Below are positions 33,507 through 42,261 of a DNA stretch of 64,000 bases, piece after piece; the first letter of the stretch is position 1; every line of letters begins with the position of its first letter. The stretch lies in the NCBI RefSeq assembly GCF_001590795.1, contig NZ_JXDL01000001.1, positions 6,224,628-6,288,627 on the forward strand, written 5' to 3'. The DNA comes from Bradyrhizobium sp. AT1. GTDB taxonomy: Bacteria > Pseudomonadota > Alphaproteobacteria > Rhizobiales > Xanthobacteraceae. The position numbers and the translations under genes are program-made. The notes beneath the pieces were generated by a model. It had not been told where the DNA came from, did not search any database, and saw nothing but the letters and a program-made list of their open reading frames with translations.

Positions 33507-34004
33507 ATGACGACGGCCTACCAAATCCTGACTCATACGCCGCTCTGGGTCTGGATGCTCCTCGCCTATCTCATCTGGCAAGGCATGCAAGCGATGCAGC
33601 CACGCACGACGCCGATCTGGCGCGCGTTGATCCTGCCGCTCGTGTTCATCGTCTGGGGCGTCTCGCGGATCGGTTTCGGACACCAGGCGAGTGCGTGGCC
33701 GCTGGTCGTGTGGATCGCAGCGGCGCTGACACTGCTGCCGCTGGGCGTGCTGACGCCGCGGCGTTTCGATGTGGATCACAAGACAGGTGAGATCATTCGC
33801 CCGGGTAGCGCGTTCGCGTTGATCCGCAATCTCATCGTGTTCTCGTTGCAATATGCGGTCGGCGTGATCTCGGCGATCGACGCCAGCGACCGCGCACTGG
33901 CAATCATCGTCGGGCGCGCCATCTCGGGCGCGACCGCCGGCTATTTCATCGGCTCGACGGTCGCGCTGCTGATTGCCTATCGACGCAAGCGTGCCCTCGG
34001 CTGA
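33507..34004 (+). CDS. four- to five-helix membrane protein (DUF6622-like)
   Basis: 165 residues. N terminus MTTAYQILTHTPLWVWMLLAYLIWQG and further helices around ALILPLVFIVWGV, WPLVVWIAAALTLLPLG and ISGATAGYFIGSTVALLIAY. The pattern resembles the family now called DUF6622; no function is known. It follows potC by 15 bases behind AGGAG, so it may be read from the same transcript. Its stop directly abuts the stop of the next, convergent gene (TGA/TCA). Confidence 0.75.
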   Translation: MTTAYQILTHTPLWVWMLLAYLIWQGMQAMQPRTTPIWRALILPLVFIVWGVSRIGFGHQASAWPLVVWIAAALTLLPLGVLTPRRFDVDHKTGEIIRPGSAFALIRNLIVFSLQYAVGVISAIDASDRALAIIVGRAISGATAGYFIGSTVALLIAYRRKRALG

Positions 34005-34997
34005 TCATCGCGGCCGGGACGCGCGTTTCGAGCCCTTCGCGCCTGGCGAGCGCGCCCGCGTCGCGGAAGCCGCGACGGGGCCGGCATATCGTGCGCGCAC
34101 GGCGTCCTGAACGGCCGCGCCGAGCTGCCGCAGCGCCAGCGCATCGAGCGGAAACTCCAGCAGGATATGGATCAGGCTCAGCGCGAGCAGGAAGGTGAAG
34201 CCGAACGCGTAGTCGTAGAAATAGAGTGCGGTGGCCGCCGCACTGGCCGCCGCCATCGCGGCCAGGCGCGGCTTCGGCACCGCGGTCCAGCGGATCACGT
34301 CGGCTTTGATGAACCAGTTGAGGTAGTGATAGGTGTAGACGAAGGCGAGCAGACTGGTCAGCCGGGTGTCGAGCACGAGGCCGGGCACGCCGAACAGCCG
34401 GCCGAGGGCCGGGCCGACATTGCCGAAATAATCCTGGCCGACCCGGGCGAAGCTTGCGATGCGGATTTCGGCGGCCGGGGGCAGCAGCAGAATCGCGGCC
34501 ATGGCGATGAGGTAGGCGACCACCAGCGCAGCCTGCACGCGGCTACCGGACCTGTAAGCGCCGAGCACCATGAAGATCAGCGTGAACAGCGAGACGTGGA
34601 TCAGGGTCGGAATCAGGATGCCGACGACGGCGAGCGAGGATCCGCTCGAATACATGATCGCTGACAGGGCGATTGCCGCCATGAACAGCAGCATGCTCTC
34701 GATCGCCGAATTCGTCGCCGCCAGCATGGCACACACGATCAGCGCCGCCCACATCGCAAAGCCGAACCACGAAGCGTTGTCGATCAACGCCGCGATCACG
34801 GCCACAATGGCAAGGGCCGCCGCGATCCCGCGATGGGGCAGATAGTAGCTGCGGTCATGCAGCCACGAGATCTCGGTGAAGTAATGCGCCGGACCAAGCA
34901 CGACATAGGCCAGCAGCAGCAGCTCGAACGGCACCAGATAGGCCGCAGCGAGCGCCAGCAGCATCAGGCCGAGATGGATCGCGTCGTTGCTGCGCAT
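34005..34997 (-). CDS. polytopic membrane protein, function unknown
   Basis: 330 residues with about nine membrane helices, a conserved-looking N-terminal segment YVVLGPAHYFTEISWLHDRSYYL, and a central YTYHYLNWFIKADVIRW. Histidines and aromatic residues in these two loops could bind a cofactor or metal, but this is inference. The last 40 residues are basic and probably disordered. I do not recognise the family. It lies downstream of the sugar transporter permeases on the same strand, 113 bases away, and convergent with the DUF6622-like gene. Confidence 0.75.
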   Translation of the reverse strand: MRSNDAIHLGLMLLALAAAYLVPFELLLLAYVVLGPAHYFTEISWLHDRSYYLPHRGIAAALAIVAVIAALIDNASWFGFAMWAALIVCAMLAATNSAIESMLLFMAAIALSAIMYSSGSSLAVVGILIPTLIHVSLFTLIFMVLGAYRSGSRVQAALVVAYLIAMAAILLLPPAAEIRIASFARVGQDYFGNVGPALGRLFGVPGLVLDTRLTSLLAFVYTYHYLNWFIKADVIRWTAVPKPRLAAMAAASAAATALYFYDYAFGFTFLLALSLIHILLEFPLDALALRQLGAAVQDAVRARYAGPVAASATRARSPGAKGSKRASRPR

Positions 34998-35110
34998 GAT
35001 GCCGGGCCCCGCCTTGGGTCCCGCAGGTTAGAGCAGGCGCGGACAATCTTCAATTGCCCGCGCTGTCGCCCAAACGCCTTGCTTGTAGCGCCGCGATGCG
35101 TCCTGTCGCG

Positions 35111-35977
35111 TCAGGACTTCACCGCACCCGCCGTGAGCCCGCCCACCATGTAGCGGCGGAAGGCGTAGTAGACCGCGGCCGGCGGCAGCGCGTAGATGAA
35201 GCCGGTGGTCATCAGCAGCTCCCAGGGCGAATCGTCGGCCGCGAGGAAGTTGCCGAGCGCGACGGGGAGGGTGATCTCGCGGTCGTTCGAGAGCAGCAGG
35301 AACGCGTAGAGATATTCGTTCCAGGCCAGCAGCACCGCATAGGTGCCGATCGCGACCAGCGAGGGCATCATCAGCGGCAGATAGACCAGGCGGAAGATCT
35401 GCAGCGTCGTGGCGCCGTCCATCACCGCCGCCTCGTCCAGCTCGACCGGCAGCTTGTCGGAGGCCTGCTTGAGCACCCAGATCGCGTAAGGCGAGGCGAT
35501 CGTGACCATCGCCAGGATCAGCGACCAGTGATTGTTGAGCAGGCCGTAATTGCCCATGGTGCGGTACATCGGCACGGCGAGGAACGCCGCGGGGATGAAG
35601 TAGGTGAAGAGCGCGAGGTTGAGCACCACGCGTCCGCCCGGCACCTTCAGCCGCGAGATCGAGAACGCGGCGGCTGTCGCGATGAACAGCGTCAGCACGC
35701 CGACGGACGCCGCGATCACCACCGAATTCCAGAACTGGATGTAGAAATCGCGCAGGAAATAGTGCTGCTGCTTGAACACGATCTCGAAGTTGTGCAGCGT
35801 CGGGTGATCCGGCCACAGCTTGCCCGAGAACGCGTCCTCCTTCGGGGAGATCGCGAACAGGAACATGTGATAGATCGGGATCATCGTCCACAGGAAGACG
35901 GGAATGCCGATCAGCAGGAGCCGCGCTTCGGTCCCGACTTCGCGCCAAGAAAAATCTTTTACGCCGGGGAGCTTCAT
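35111..35977 (-). CDS. sugar-type ABC permease (MalG-like)
   Basis: 288 residues, six membrane helices, EAA loop DEAAVMDGATTLQIFRLVYLPLMMP. This is the MalG/second-permease type of carbohydrate ABC importers. Its ATG overlaps the stop of the preceding permease (35974-35977), coupling translation. Last recognised gene of the minus-strand cluster binding protein-permease-permease; the expected MsmK/UgpC-type ATPase is absent. Confidence 0.9.
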   Translation of the reverse strand: MKLPGVKDFSWREVGTEARLLLIGIPVFLWTMIPIYHMFLFAISPKEDAFSGKLWPDHPTLHNFEIVFKQQHYFLRDFYIQFWNSVVIAASVGVLTLFIATAAAFSISRLKVPGGRVVLNLALFTYFIPAAFLAVPMYRTMGNYGLLNNHWSLILAMVTIASPYAIWVLKQASDKLPVELDEAAVMDGATTLQIFRLVYLPLMMPSLVAIGTYAVLLAWNEYLYAFLLLSNDREITLPVALGNFLAADDSPWELLMTTGFIYALPPAAVYYAFRRYMVGGLTAGAVKS

Positions 35978-36846
35978 CGCGACAACCGTTTCATCATGAA
36001 GTACACAAGCGGCAGGACGAACGGCATCGCGCAGACGATGGATGCCATCGCCAGCGAGAGCTGGTCGAGCCGGAGATAGCGGATGCCGAGCGTCGACAGC
36101 ACATGCGTGAGGTCGGCCGGGCCACCGCCGGTGAGCAGATAGACGCTGTTGAAGTCGCCGAGCGTCCAGATCATCGAGAGCAGCGTGCAGGTGACGTAGA
36201 GCGTCTGCATCGACGGCCAGGTGATGTAGCGGAATTTCTGCCACCAGCTCGCGCCGTCGACTTCGGCGGCCTCGAACAGATCGTGCGAGATCGCGAGGCG
36301 GCCGGTGATCAGGATCAGCGTCCAGAACGGCAACGACTTCCAGATGTGCACGGCGATCGCCATGGTCAGCGCCACGGTCGGATCGTTCAGCCAGTTCGGG
36401 CCGTCATCGCCGGTGAGCGAGAAGATGAAATGGTTGACCATGCCCCATTCGGGATTGAGCATGAACCGGACCGACAGGATGGTCGGGATCGACGGCACCG
36501 CCCAGGGCAGGATGAAGATCACCGAGAGCCATTTGATCCAGGGGCGCTGCACCGCAAAGAAGCCGGACAGGAACAGCGCGATCAGCATCTTGATGTTGAT
36601 GCCGATGACCAGGAAGATCAGCGTGTTGACCGCAGCGCGCGCGAAGATCGGGTCGTTGTAGAGCGCGACATAGTTTGCCGGAGCGCGCGCCAGCCACAGT
36701 CCGTAGCAGACGGGATAGACCACGAAGGCCAGGAAAACCAGCAGATAGGGCGCAAGCAGCACGATGCCCCAGACCTGCGCCGGGGTCAGCCGCGACGACA
36801 GGGGCGGGCCGGGGAGTGCCTGATCGCCTGAGAGCGTGATCGCCAT
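35974..36846 (-). CDS. sugar-type ABC permease (MalF-like)
   Basis: About 290 residues, six membrane helices, EAA loop EAAEVDGASWWQKFRYITWPSM. This is the MalF-type partner of the downstream permease. The start is taken at ATG 36846; TTG 36864 would add six residues. Two hairpins separate it from the binding-protein gene, a layout that often lowers permease expression relative to the binding protein. Confidence 0.88.
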   Translation of the reverse strand: MAITLSGDQALPGPPLSSRLTPAQVWGIVLLAPYLLVFLAFVVYPVCYGLWLARAPANYVALYNDPIFARAAVNTLIFLVIGINIKMLIALFLSGFFAVQRPWIKWLSVIFILPWAVPSIPTILSVRFMLNPEWGMVNHFIFSLTGDDGPNWLNDPTVALTMAIAVHIWKSLPFWTLILITGRLAISHDLFEAAEVDGASWWQKFRYITWPSMQTLYVTCTLLSMIWTLGDFNSVYLLTGGGPADLTHVLSTLGIRYLRLDQLSLAMASIVCAMPFVLPLVYFMMKRLSR

Positions 36847-36871
36847 TCTTTTTGGACTCTTCAAAGAGAAG

Positions 36872-36930
36872 CCGGCCGCAAAACGCGGCCGGTGTTGTTC
36901 TTACACCTCTCCCCGCAGAACGGGGAGAGG
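36872..36930. repeat. two hairpins between binding-protein and permease genes
   Basis: CCGGCCGC (36872-36879) pairs with GCGGCCGG (36885-36892); CCTCTCCCCG (36906-36915) pairs with CGGGGAGAGG (36921-36930) around CAGAA. They start 14 bases past the binding-protein stop and are likely to slow or partly end transcription before the permeases. The second is of a type often seen between Bradyrhizobium genes. Confidence 0.75.
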
Positions 36931-36943
36931 GAGGGGGTAGACC

Positions 36944-38329
36944 TTAACCCGCGACCTGCTTGATACGGGCGATCAGTTCGTCGACGGCCTTGTCGACCGG
37001 AACCTTCTCGCTGACGACGCGGTTCATCGCCTTCGCCCACACGTTCTCGTTGTTGAGGATGGTGAACTTCCAGTTCTTGGTGAAGTCGAACGCCGCGGTG
37101 CCGCCCTTGAACTGCGTGTAGACGGCCTTGCGGTGCTTGTCAGCCTGCCAGAACGGGCTCTCCTGGCTCTCCTTCGTCACCGGGAACCAGCGGCCGAGCG
37201 CGCCCTCGATGTAAGGACGGACGTTCTCTTCCTGGAGCAGGAAGCTGATGAACTGCTTGGCCTCGGCCTTGTTCTTGGCCGCGGTGAACACCAGTCCGGT
37301 CTTGACGTCGGAGCGGTAGCGGATGGTCGAACCATCAGGCGCCTTCGGGAAGGACGCGGTGATGATGTCCTGCTCATAGGCCTTCTTGCCGGCCTCGCGC
37401 TGCTCGGGCGTCAGTGCCTGGTTCGAGGAATCCTCAAACCACTTCGCAGCGATCGAGATCGTGAAGTTGTGGGTCATCACGATGGTCTTGTTGTGGAAGG
37501 CGACGTTGTTGTCCGGATCCTTCCAGGTCGTCGAGGACGGCGGCGTGCAGCCCTTGATATAGGTGTCGGTATAGTCCTTCAGGGCGTGGATCAGGTTCTC
37601 GCGCACCTTGGGATCGTCGACCGTGAGCTTGCCGTCGTCATCGACCAGCTTGACGTGATAGGCGTCCATGAAGGTGTAGAACGACTGGAAGGCGTCGGTG
37701 GATTCCACGCCCATCGGCTGGCCGACGGCGTAGATGCGCTGGCCGGTGGCCTTGCGGATCGCCGGCTGCACCTTGTCGCACCAGAAGGTCCAGTAGCCGG
37801 TCCAGTCGGTCGGGATATCGGCCAGTTTGAAGCCCGCCTTCTCCAGCATGTCGTTCCAGATCTGGACGTGCATGCTCTGCTGCTTCAGCGGAAAGCCGTA
37901 ATAGGCCTTCTTCTTGGTGACGTCGTTGTAGAGGATCGACGCGTCGAGCGTGTTCTGCACGAACCGGCCCTTGATCGGCTCCATGACGTCGGTGAGATCC
38001 TCGAGCTTGCCCTCATAGGCCCATTTGCCCTGCGCCTGGACGTCGTAGGAATCGGAATAGGCGACATCGGGCACGGTGCCGGCGTCGAGCGCGGCGACCG
38101 TCTTCGGAATCATGTCCTGGATCGCGTATTGCGACAATTCGACCTTGATGCCGGTCTTGGCTTCGAACTTCTTGATCGTCTCGAGCAGCGCGTCGTCTTC
38201 GGAGCGATAGAAGCCCTTGCCCCACCAGACCGTGATCGTCTTCTGCTGCGCAAATGCGGGTGCAGCGGCTGCAAACAGCCCGGCCGCAGCGACCGCCAGT
38301 GATACTGCGCCAATAACCTTGGATTTCAC
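36944..38329 (-). CDS. sugar ABC transporter substrate-binding protein
   Basis: 461 residues with a signal peptide (about 1-27, ending APAFAQ) and a family-1 extracellular binding fold starting KTITVWWGKGFYRSEDDAL. It captures a substrate, probably a sugar or related compound, in the periplasm and delivers it to the two permeases encoded downstream. The ligand cannot be read from the sequence. GTG 38329 is chosen because AGGGAG lies at ideal distance; TTG 38344 opens the frame but has no ribosome site. Confidence 0.88.
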   Translation of the reverse strand: MKSKVIGAVSLAVAAAGLFAAAAPAFAQQKTITVWWGKGFYRSEDDALLETIKKFEAKTGIKVELSQYAIQDMIPKTVAALDAGTVPDVAYSDSYDVQAQGKWAYEGKLEDLTDVMEPIKGRFVQNTLDASILYNDVTKKKAYYGFPLKQQSMHVQIWNDMLEKAGFKLADIPTDWTGYWTFWCDKVQPAIRKATGQRIYAVGQPMGVESTDAFQSFYTFMDAYHVKLVDDDGKLTVDDPKVRENLIHALKDYTDTYIKGCTPPSSTTWKDPDNNVAFHNKTIVMTHNFTISIAAKWFEDSSNQALTPEQREAGKKAYEQDIITASFPKAPDGSTIRYRSDVKTGLVFTAAKNKAEAKQFISFLLQEENVRPYIEGALGRWFPVTKESQESPFWQADKHRKAVYTQFKGGTAAFDFTKNWKFTILNNENVWAKAMNRVVSEKVPVDKAVDELIARIKQVAG

Positions 38330-38525
38330 GTTTTTCTCCCTCAAACGGCCGGTGTTTTTAACCGGTCGAAAAAAACACTAGCGCAGTATGGTAGCGCAAT
38401 CAACGCAGCATGTTGTCAGACCTAGGTCGCGGTTGAAGAGAGGCTGTGGAGGCGCGAATTCGCGTATCGATCCAAAGGCCGCATCAATACATGCCAATCA
38501 ATTCGCTTCGTGGTGTCTGGCCTTC

Positions 38526-39506
38526 TCAGCGTTTCCCGCGCGGGCCGGTCGCAGCGGCGTTCGGGCTGATGTCGGCAGATCGGGAACGCGGCTTGCCTTG
38601 CCCGCTCGTGGGGGCAGGCGAGTGCCACGCTTCGAGCAGCATCTTGAGAAACTGACTGGCATGCGGGGATAGCATTGCTCCGCGCCTGCGCACGATTCCG
38701 ATCGTCCGCGACACCTCAGGTTCGACCAGGGGAATGGTGTGAATGATCGGATGGCCCGCGGCCGGCGTCGCCAGCCGCGGTAGCACGGCGATGCCGAGGC
38801 CCGCTTCGACGAGGCCCAGCGAGCCGGAGAGGTGCGCGACCTCGTAGGACCAGTTCAGCTGCAGGCCGTGTCGTGCCAGCGCATTGTCGATCAGTGCACG
38901 ATTGCCGCTGTTGCGACCGACGGTGATGACCCGGTGCGGCGCGATCTCCGGCCAGCTGACCTGCTTGCGCGATGCCAGCGGATGGTCGTGGCGACAGGCC
39001 AGCACGAAAGGATCTTCGACCAGCTTCTCGAATTCGATTTCGGCATGCGAGGCGCCGATGAAATTGATGCCGAAATCAACTTCGCCGCGCGCGACCGCTT
39101 CCAAGCCTTCATTGGCGCCAATGTCCAGAATGCGGATGCGAATTCGCGGATAGGCCTCGGCAAACCGGCCGATCGCACGCGGCAGGAAGTAGAACACCGC
39201 TGTCGGCACGGCCGCCACCGAGACCAGGCCTGAGCTTCGCGCGCCGATATCCTGGATGGCGAGCACCGAGGTCTCGAACTCGTCGATGAGGCGGCGCACC
39301 TTCGGCAGGAAGTCGCGGCCGGTCATGGTGAGATTGACGTGACGCGTCGACCGTTCGAGCAGCGGCGCGCCGAGACTTTCCTCGAGCTTCTGAATGCGCC
39401 GGCTGAGCGCGGGTTGCGACAGGTTGAGCGCCTTGGCGGTGCGGACGAAGCTTCCCGTCTCCGCCACGGTGATGAACGCCTTGAGGTCAAGCAGTTCCGC
39501 GTTCAT
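38526..39506 (-). CDS. LysR-type regulator of the prpF-dctA operon
   Basis: 326 residues: winged helix at about 1-60 (FITVAETGSFVRTAKALNLSQPALSRRIQKLEE) and a periplasmic-binding-like effector domain (about 90-300). It is divergent from the PrpF-type gene, with a palindromic LysR box 12 bases before its own ATG; the classic arrangement for a regulator that responds to the substrate of the divergent operon. ATG 39506 is set by GGAG 8 bases upstream. The C terminus carries about 30 extra basic residues. Confidence 0.9.
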   Translation of the reverse strand: MNAELLDLKAFITVAETGSFVRTAKALNLSQPALSRRIQKLEESLGAPLLERSTRHVNLTMTGRDFLPKVRRLIDEFETSVLAIQDIGARSSGLVSVAAVPTAVFYFLPRAIGRFAEAYPRIRIRILDIGANEGLEAVARGEVDFGINFIGASHAEIEFEKLVEDPFVLACRHDHPLASRKQVSWPEIAPHRVITVGRNSGNRALIDNALARHGLQLNWSYEVAHLSGSLGLVEAGLGIAVLPRLATPAAGHPIIHTIPLVEPEVSRTIGIVRRRGAMLSPHASQFLKMLLEAWHSPAPTSGQGKPRSRSADISPNAAATGPRGKR

Positions 39507-39517
39507 GGCAAGCTCCA

Positions 39518-39531
39518 ATTATACCGATAAT
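39518..39531. promoter_or_regulatory. LysR-type operator
   Basis: Perfect palindrome ATTAT-ACCG-ATAAT in the 118-base gap between the LysR gene and the divergent prpF-like gene. It fits the T-N11-A rule for LysR sites and lies over the regulator's own start region, as expected for autorepression and divergent activation. Confidence 0.65.
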
Positions 39532-39624
39532 CGAAATAATACCTCAGATATTTGCATTTCACAAAAGAGTTCTGGCGAGGGATGCTCTGGCCCGCGCGAG
39601 ATTGTCGCCAAACGGAACAGCTCC

Positions 39625-40701
39625 ATGAACGATCAGATTGCCATTCCCTGTGTGGTCATGCGCGGAGGCACCTCGCGCGGACCTTTTTTCCTGGCCCGCG
39701 ATCTTCCGGCCGACGCAGGATCACGCGACGCGGTCCTGTTGTCCGTGATGGGAGGCGGACATGATCTTGGAATCGACGGGATCGGCGGCGGCAATGCCGT
39801 CATCAACAAGGTCGCGATCGTCGGACCGGCATCGGTGCCCGGTGCCGACGTCGACTACCTGTTTGCCCAGGTGCGTGTTCGAGAAGGCATCGTCGATACC
39901 TCGCCGAATTGCGGAAACATGCTGGCGGCGGTGGGGCCGTTCGCAATCGAAGTCGGTCTGGTCTCTGCCACCGCGGATCGCACCCATGTACGCATCCACA
40001 ACGTCAACACCGGCAAGCTGATCGACGCGACGATTGCCACGCCGGGCGGACGCGTGACCTACGACGGCGAAGCGCGGATCGATGGCGTGCCGGGAACGGC
40101 CGCGCCGATCGAATTGTCGTTTCCCGACGCGGCCGGCGCACGCACCGGCCGTCTCCTGCCGACCGGACGAGCGGTCGATCGCATCAACGGAATCGATGTG
40201 ACCTGCCTCGATGCGGCGATGCCGGTCATGCTGGTCCGTGCGGCGGATCTGGGATGCAGCGGCCGCGAGGCGCCTTCCGACTTTGCCGACAGCGGCTTCC
40301 GCGCGCGTCTCGAAGATTTGCGGATCGAAGCGGGACGACGGATGGGCTTTCCCAATCCCGCGGACATGGTGATCCCAAAGCCGGTTCTGATTGCGCCTGC
40401 GGGCGGGGCGACGTTGAACGTCAGATACTTCATGCCGCACGACTGCCATAGCGCGCTCGCGGTGACCGGTGCGGTCGCGATCGCCACGGCGTGCGTTACA
40501 TCAGGAACGATCGCTGCAGAGATGGTCGGACCGCTGGCGCCGCCAGTGCCGATCACGCTGGCCCATCCCTCCGGCCAACTCGTGGTCAGGCTCGAGCCCG
40601 GCCCGGTCGCCCGGGTGTTGCGGACAGCCCGGCGAATCTTCGAGGGCCACGTCTTCGCGCGCCGGTCACAAGTGCCTCATTATTCGGTGCTGGCGGCCTG
40701 A
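39625..40701 (+). CDS. PrpF-family isomerase (4-oxalomesaconate tautomerase-like)
   Basis: 358 residues with the PrpF fold, a duplicated diaminopimelate-epimerase-like domain. Family signatures: VVMRGGTSRGPFF (about 10-22), GGGNAVINKVAIVGP (about 52-66) and NCGNMLAAVGPFA (about 92-104), whose Cys is the likely catalytic base. Characterised members isomerise unsaturated tri- or dicarboxylates: PrpF (methylaconitate), GalD/LigU (4-oxalomesaconate). With DctA beside it, uptake and isomerisation of a C4-C6 acid is inferred. First gene after the divergent LysR promoter. Confidence 0.85.
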   Translation: MNDQIAIPCVVMRGGTSRGPFFLARDLPADAGSRDAVLLSVMGGGHDLGIDGIGGGNAVINKVAIVGPASVPGADVDYLFAQVRVREGIVDTSPNCGNMLAAVGPFAIEVGLVSATADRTHVRIHNVNTGKLIDATIATPGGRVTYDGEARIDGVPGTAAPIELSFPDAAGARTGRLLPTGRAVDRINGIDVTCLDAAMPVMLVRAADLGCSGREAPSDFADSGFRARLEDLRIEAGRRMGFPNPADMVIPKPVLIAPAGGATLNVRYFMPHDCHSALAVTGAVAIATACVTSGTIAAEMVGPLAPPVPITLAHPSGQLVVRLEPGPVARVLRTARRIFEGHVFARRSQVPHYSVLAA

Positions 40702-40755
40702 AGCCCGCGCCCGCGAAAGTCATCACAAAAAATCAGAGCCATGGGAGACGTGAGA

Positions 40756-42141
40756 ATGCACAAGGAAGCGCTGGCGGGGCATGCGAGAACCGAGGCTCGG
40801 AAGCCATTCTACCGGATTCTCTACGTCCAGGTGCTCATGGGCCTCGTGCTCGGTGTCCTCACGGGCCATTTCTGGCCCGAATTTGGCGCCGCGCTGAAGC
40901 CGTTCGGAGACGGCTTCGTCAAGCTGGTCAAGATGATGATCGCGCCGATCGTGTTCTGCACCATCGTCAGCGGCATCACCAGCATCAGCGATTCCCGCGA
41001 GGTCGGCCGCACGCTGGTGAAATCCATGGCGCTGTTCTATCTGCTGACGGTGCTCGCGCTGTTGGCCGGGCTCGTCGCCGTGTCGTTGATCCAGCCCGGC
41101 GCCGGCATGCATGTCTCCGTCAGCACGCTGGATCCGTCGGTGGCCGCGAAATTCACCAAGCAGGCCAGTGCGACCGGATTTGCGGACTTCATGCTGCACA
41201 TCATCCCGCATTCGTTCTTTGGCGCGTTCGCCGACGGTGAAGTGCTGCCGGTCCTGCTGATCTCCATCCTGATCGCTTTTGGCCTCAGCCGCGCCGGCGA
41301 TGGGGGTGTCGTGGTGACAAAGGCGGTCGCCTCGTTCTCTCACGTGCTGTTCGTGTCGTTCGGCTTCATCATGAAGCTCGCGCCGCTCGGCGCCTTTGGC
41401 GCCATGGCGTTCACGGTGGGCCGCTACGGCATCCGTTCGATCGGCTCGCTCGGACTATTGATCCTGACATTCTATGTCGCCTGCTCCGTGTTCGTGGTGG
41501 TCGTGCTGGGTACGCTGGCGCGGCTGAACGGCTTCAGCCTGTGGAAGACCATTCGCTACTTCAAGGAAGAATTGCTGATCGTGCTCGGCACGTCGTCCTC
41601 GGAACCGGCGCTGCCTGGCGCGCTGCGCAAGCTGGAGCAACTCGGGTGCCGCAAGGGGGTCTCGGGCCTGGTGCTGCCGATGGGCTATTCCTTCAATCTG
41701 GACGGCAGCGCGATCTATCTCACCCTGGCGTCCATGTTCATCGCGCAGGCCTGCGACATCCATCTTTCGTGGGGGCAGATCGCGGCGATGCTCGGACTGA
41801 TGTTGCTGACGTCCAAAGGGGCGGCCGGCGTCACCGGCAGCGGCTTCGTCGCGCTGGTCGCGACGCTTTCGGTGATGCCGGATCTGCCCGTGACCGGCGT
41901 GGCGCTGCTTGTCGGCATCGATCGCTTCATGTCGGAGGCGCGGGCCCTGACCAGCATGATCAGCAATTGTGTCGCGTCCATCACGGTTTCGCTGTGGGAG
42001 AACGCCTGTGACCGCGAGGTCTTGGACCGTGAACTGGGTCAGCGCAGCACGCCCACGGTCGCTACTGCGCCGAGGATCGCGGCGGCCCCGCTGGTGCGGG
42101 AGGACAAAGGCTGGATTTCGACGACGCAATCGGCTGCGTGA
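40756..42141 (+). CDS. dctA: C4-dicarboxylate:cation symporter (DctA family)
   Basis: 461 residues. Typical N terminus RKPFYRILYVQVLMGL, eight helices plus two re-entrant loops; the serine-rich loop LGTSSSEPALPGAL and the MISNCVASITVSLWE helix are the family signatures for cation and substrate binding. It imports dicarboxylates such as malate, fumarate or relatives across the inner membrane. ATG 40756 follows GTGAGA; ATG 40741 would add five residues. It lies 54 bases after the prpF-like gene, most likely one operon under the divergent LysR protein; it may be a specialised paralogue rather than the main DctA. Confidence 0.9.
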   Translation: MHKEALAGHARTEARKPFYRILYVQVLMGLVLGVLTGHFWPEFGAALKPFGDGFVKLVKMMIAPIVFCTIVSGITSISDSREVGRTLVKSMALFYLLTVLALLAGLVAVSLIQPGAGMHVSVSTLDPSVAAKFTKQASATGFADFMLHIIPHSFFGAFADGEVLPVLLISILIAFGLSRAGDGGVVVTKAVASFSHVLFVSFGFIMKLAPLGAFGAMAFTVGRYGIRSIGSLGLLILTFYVACSVFVVVVLGTLARLNGFSLWKTIRYFKEELLIVLGTSSSEPALPGALRKLEQLGCRKGVSGLVLPMGYSFNLDGSAIYLTLASMFIAQACDIHLSWGQIAAMLGLMLLTSKGAAGVTGSGFVALVATLSVMPDLPVTGVALLVGIDRFMSEARALTSMISNCVASITVSLWENACDREVLDRELGQRSTPTVATAPRIAAAPLVREDKGWISTTQSAA

Positions 42142-42166
42142 GGCTGCCAAGCCAAGAGAATGATTT

Positions 42167-42241
42167 ATCTGAAGCGCGATGACGATGAATCGTCTCGCGC
42201 TTCAGATATCGTTTGAACACGATCTCTTCGGAGAGCCGGCG
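42167..42241. repeat. composite palindromic repeat, inverted and partly decayed
   Basis: Perfect arms ATCTGAAGCGCGA (42167-42179) and TCGCGCTTCAGAT (42195-42207) with an inner GACGAT/ATCGTC stem, then the segment ACGATCTCTTCGGAGAG from the GAGCATGATC family. This is the same two-element composite seen at 18882-18982. At the convergent ends of dctA and the AsmA gene it probably also stops transcription from both sides. Confidence 0.8.
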
Positions 42242-42261
42242 CGTACTGTCCAGATCATGGA

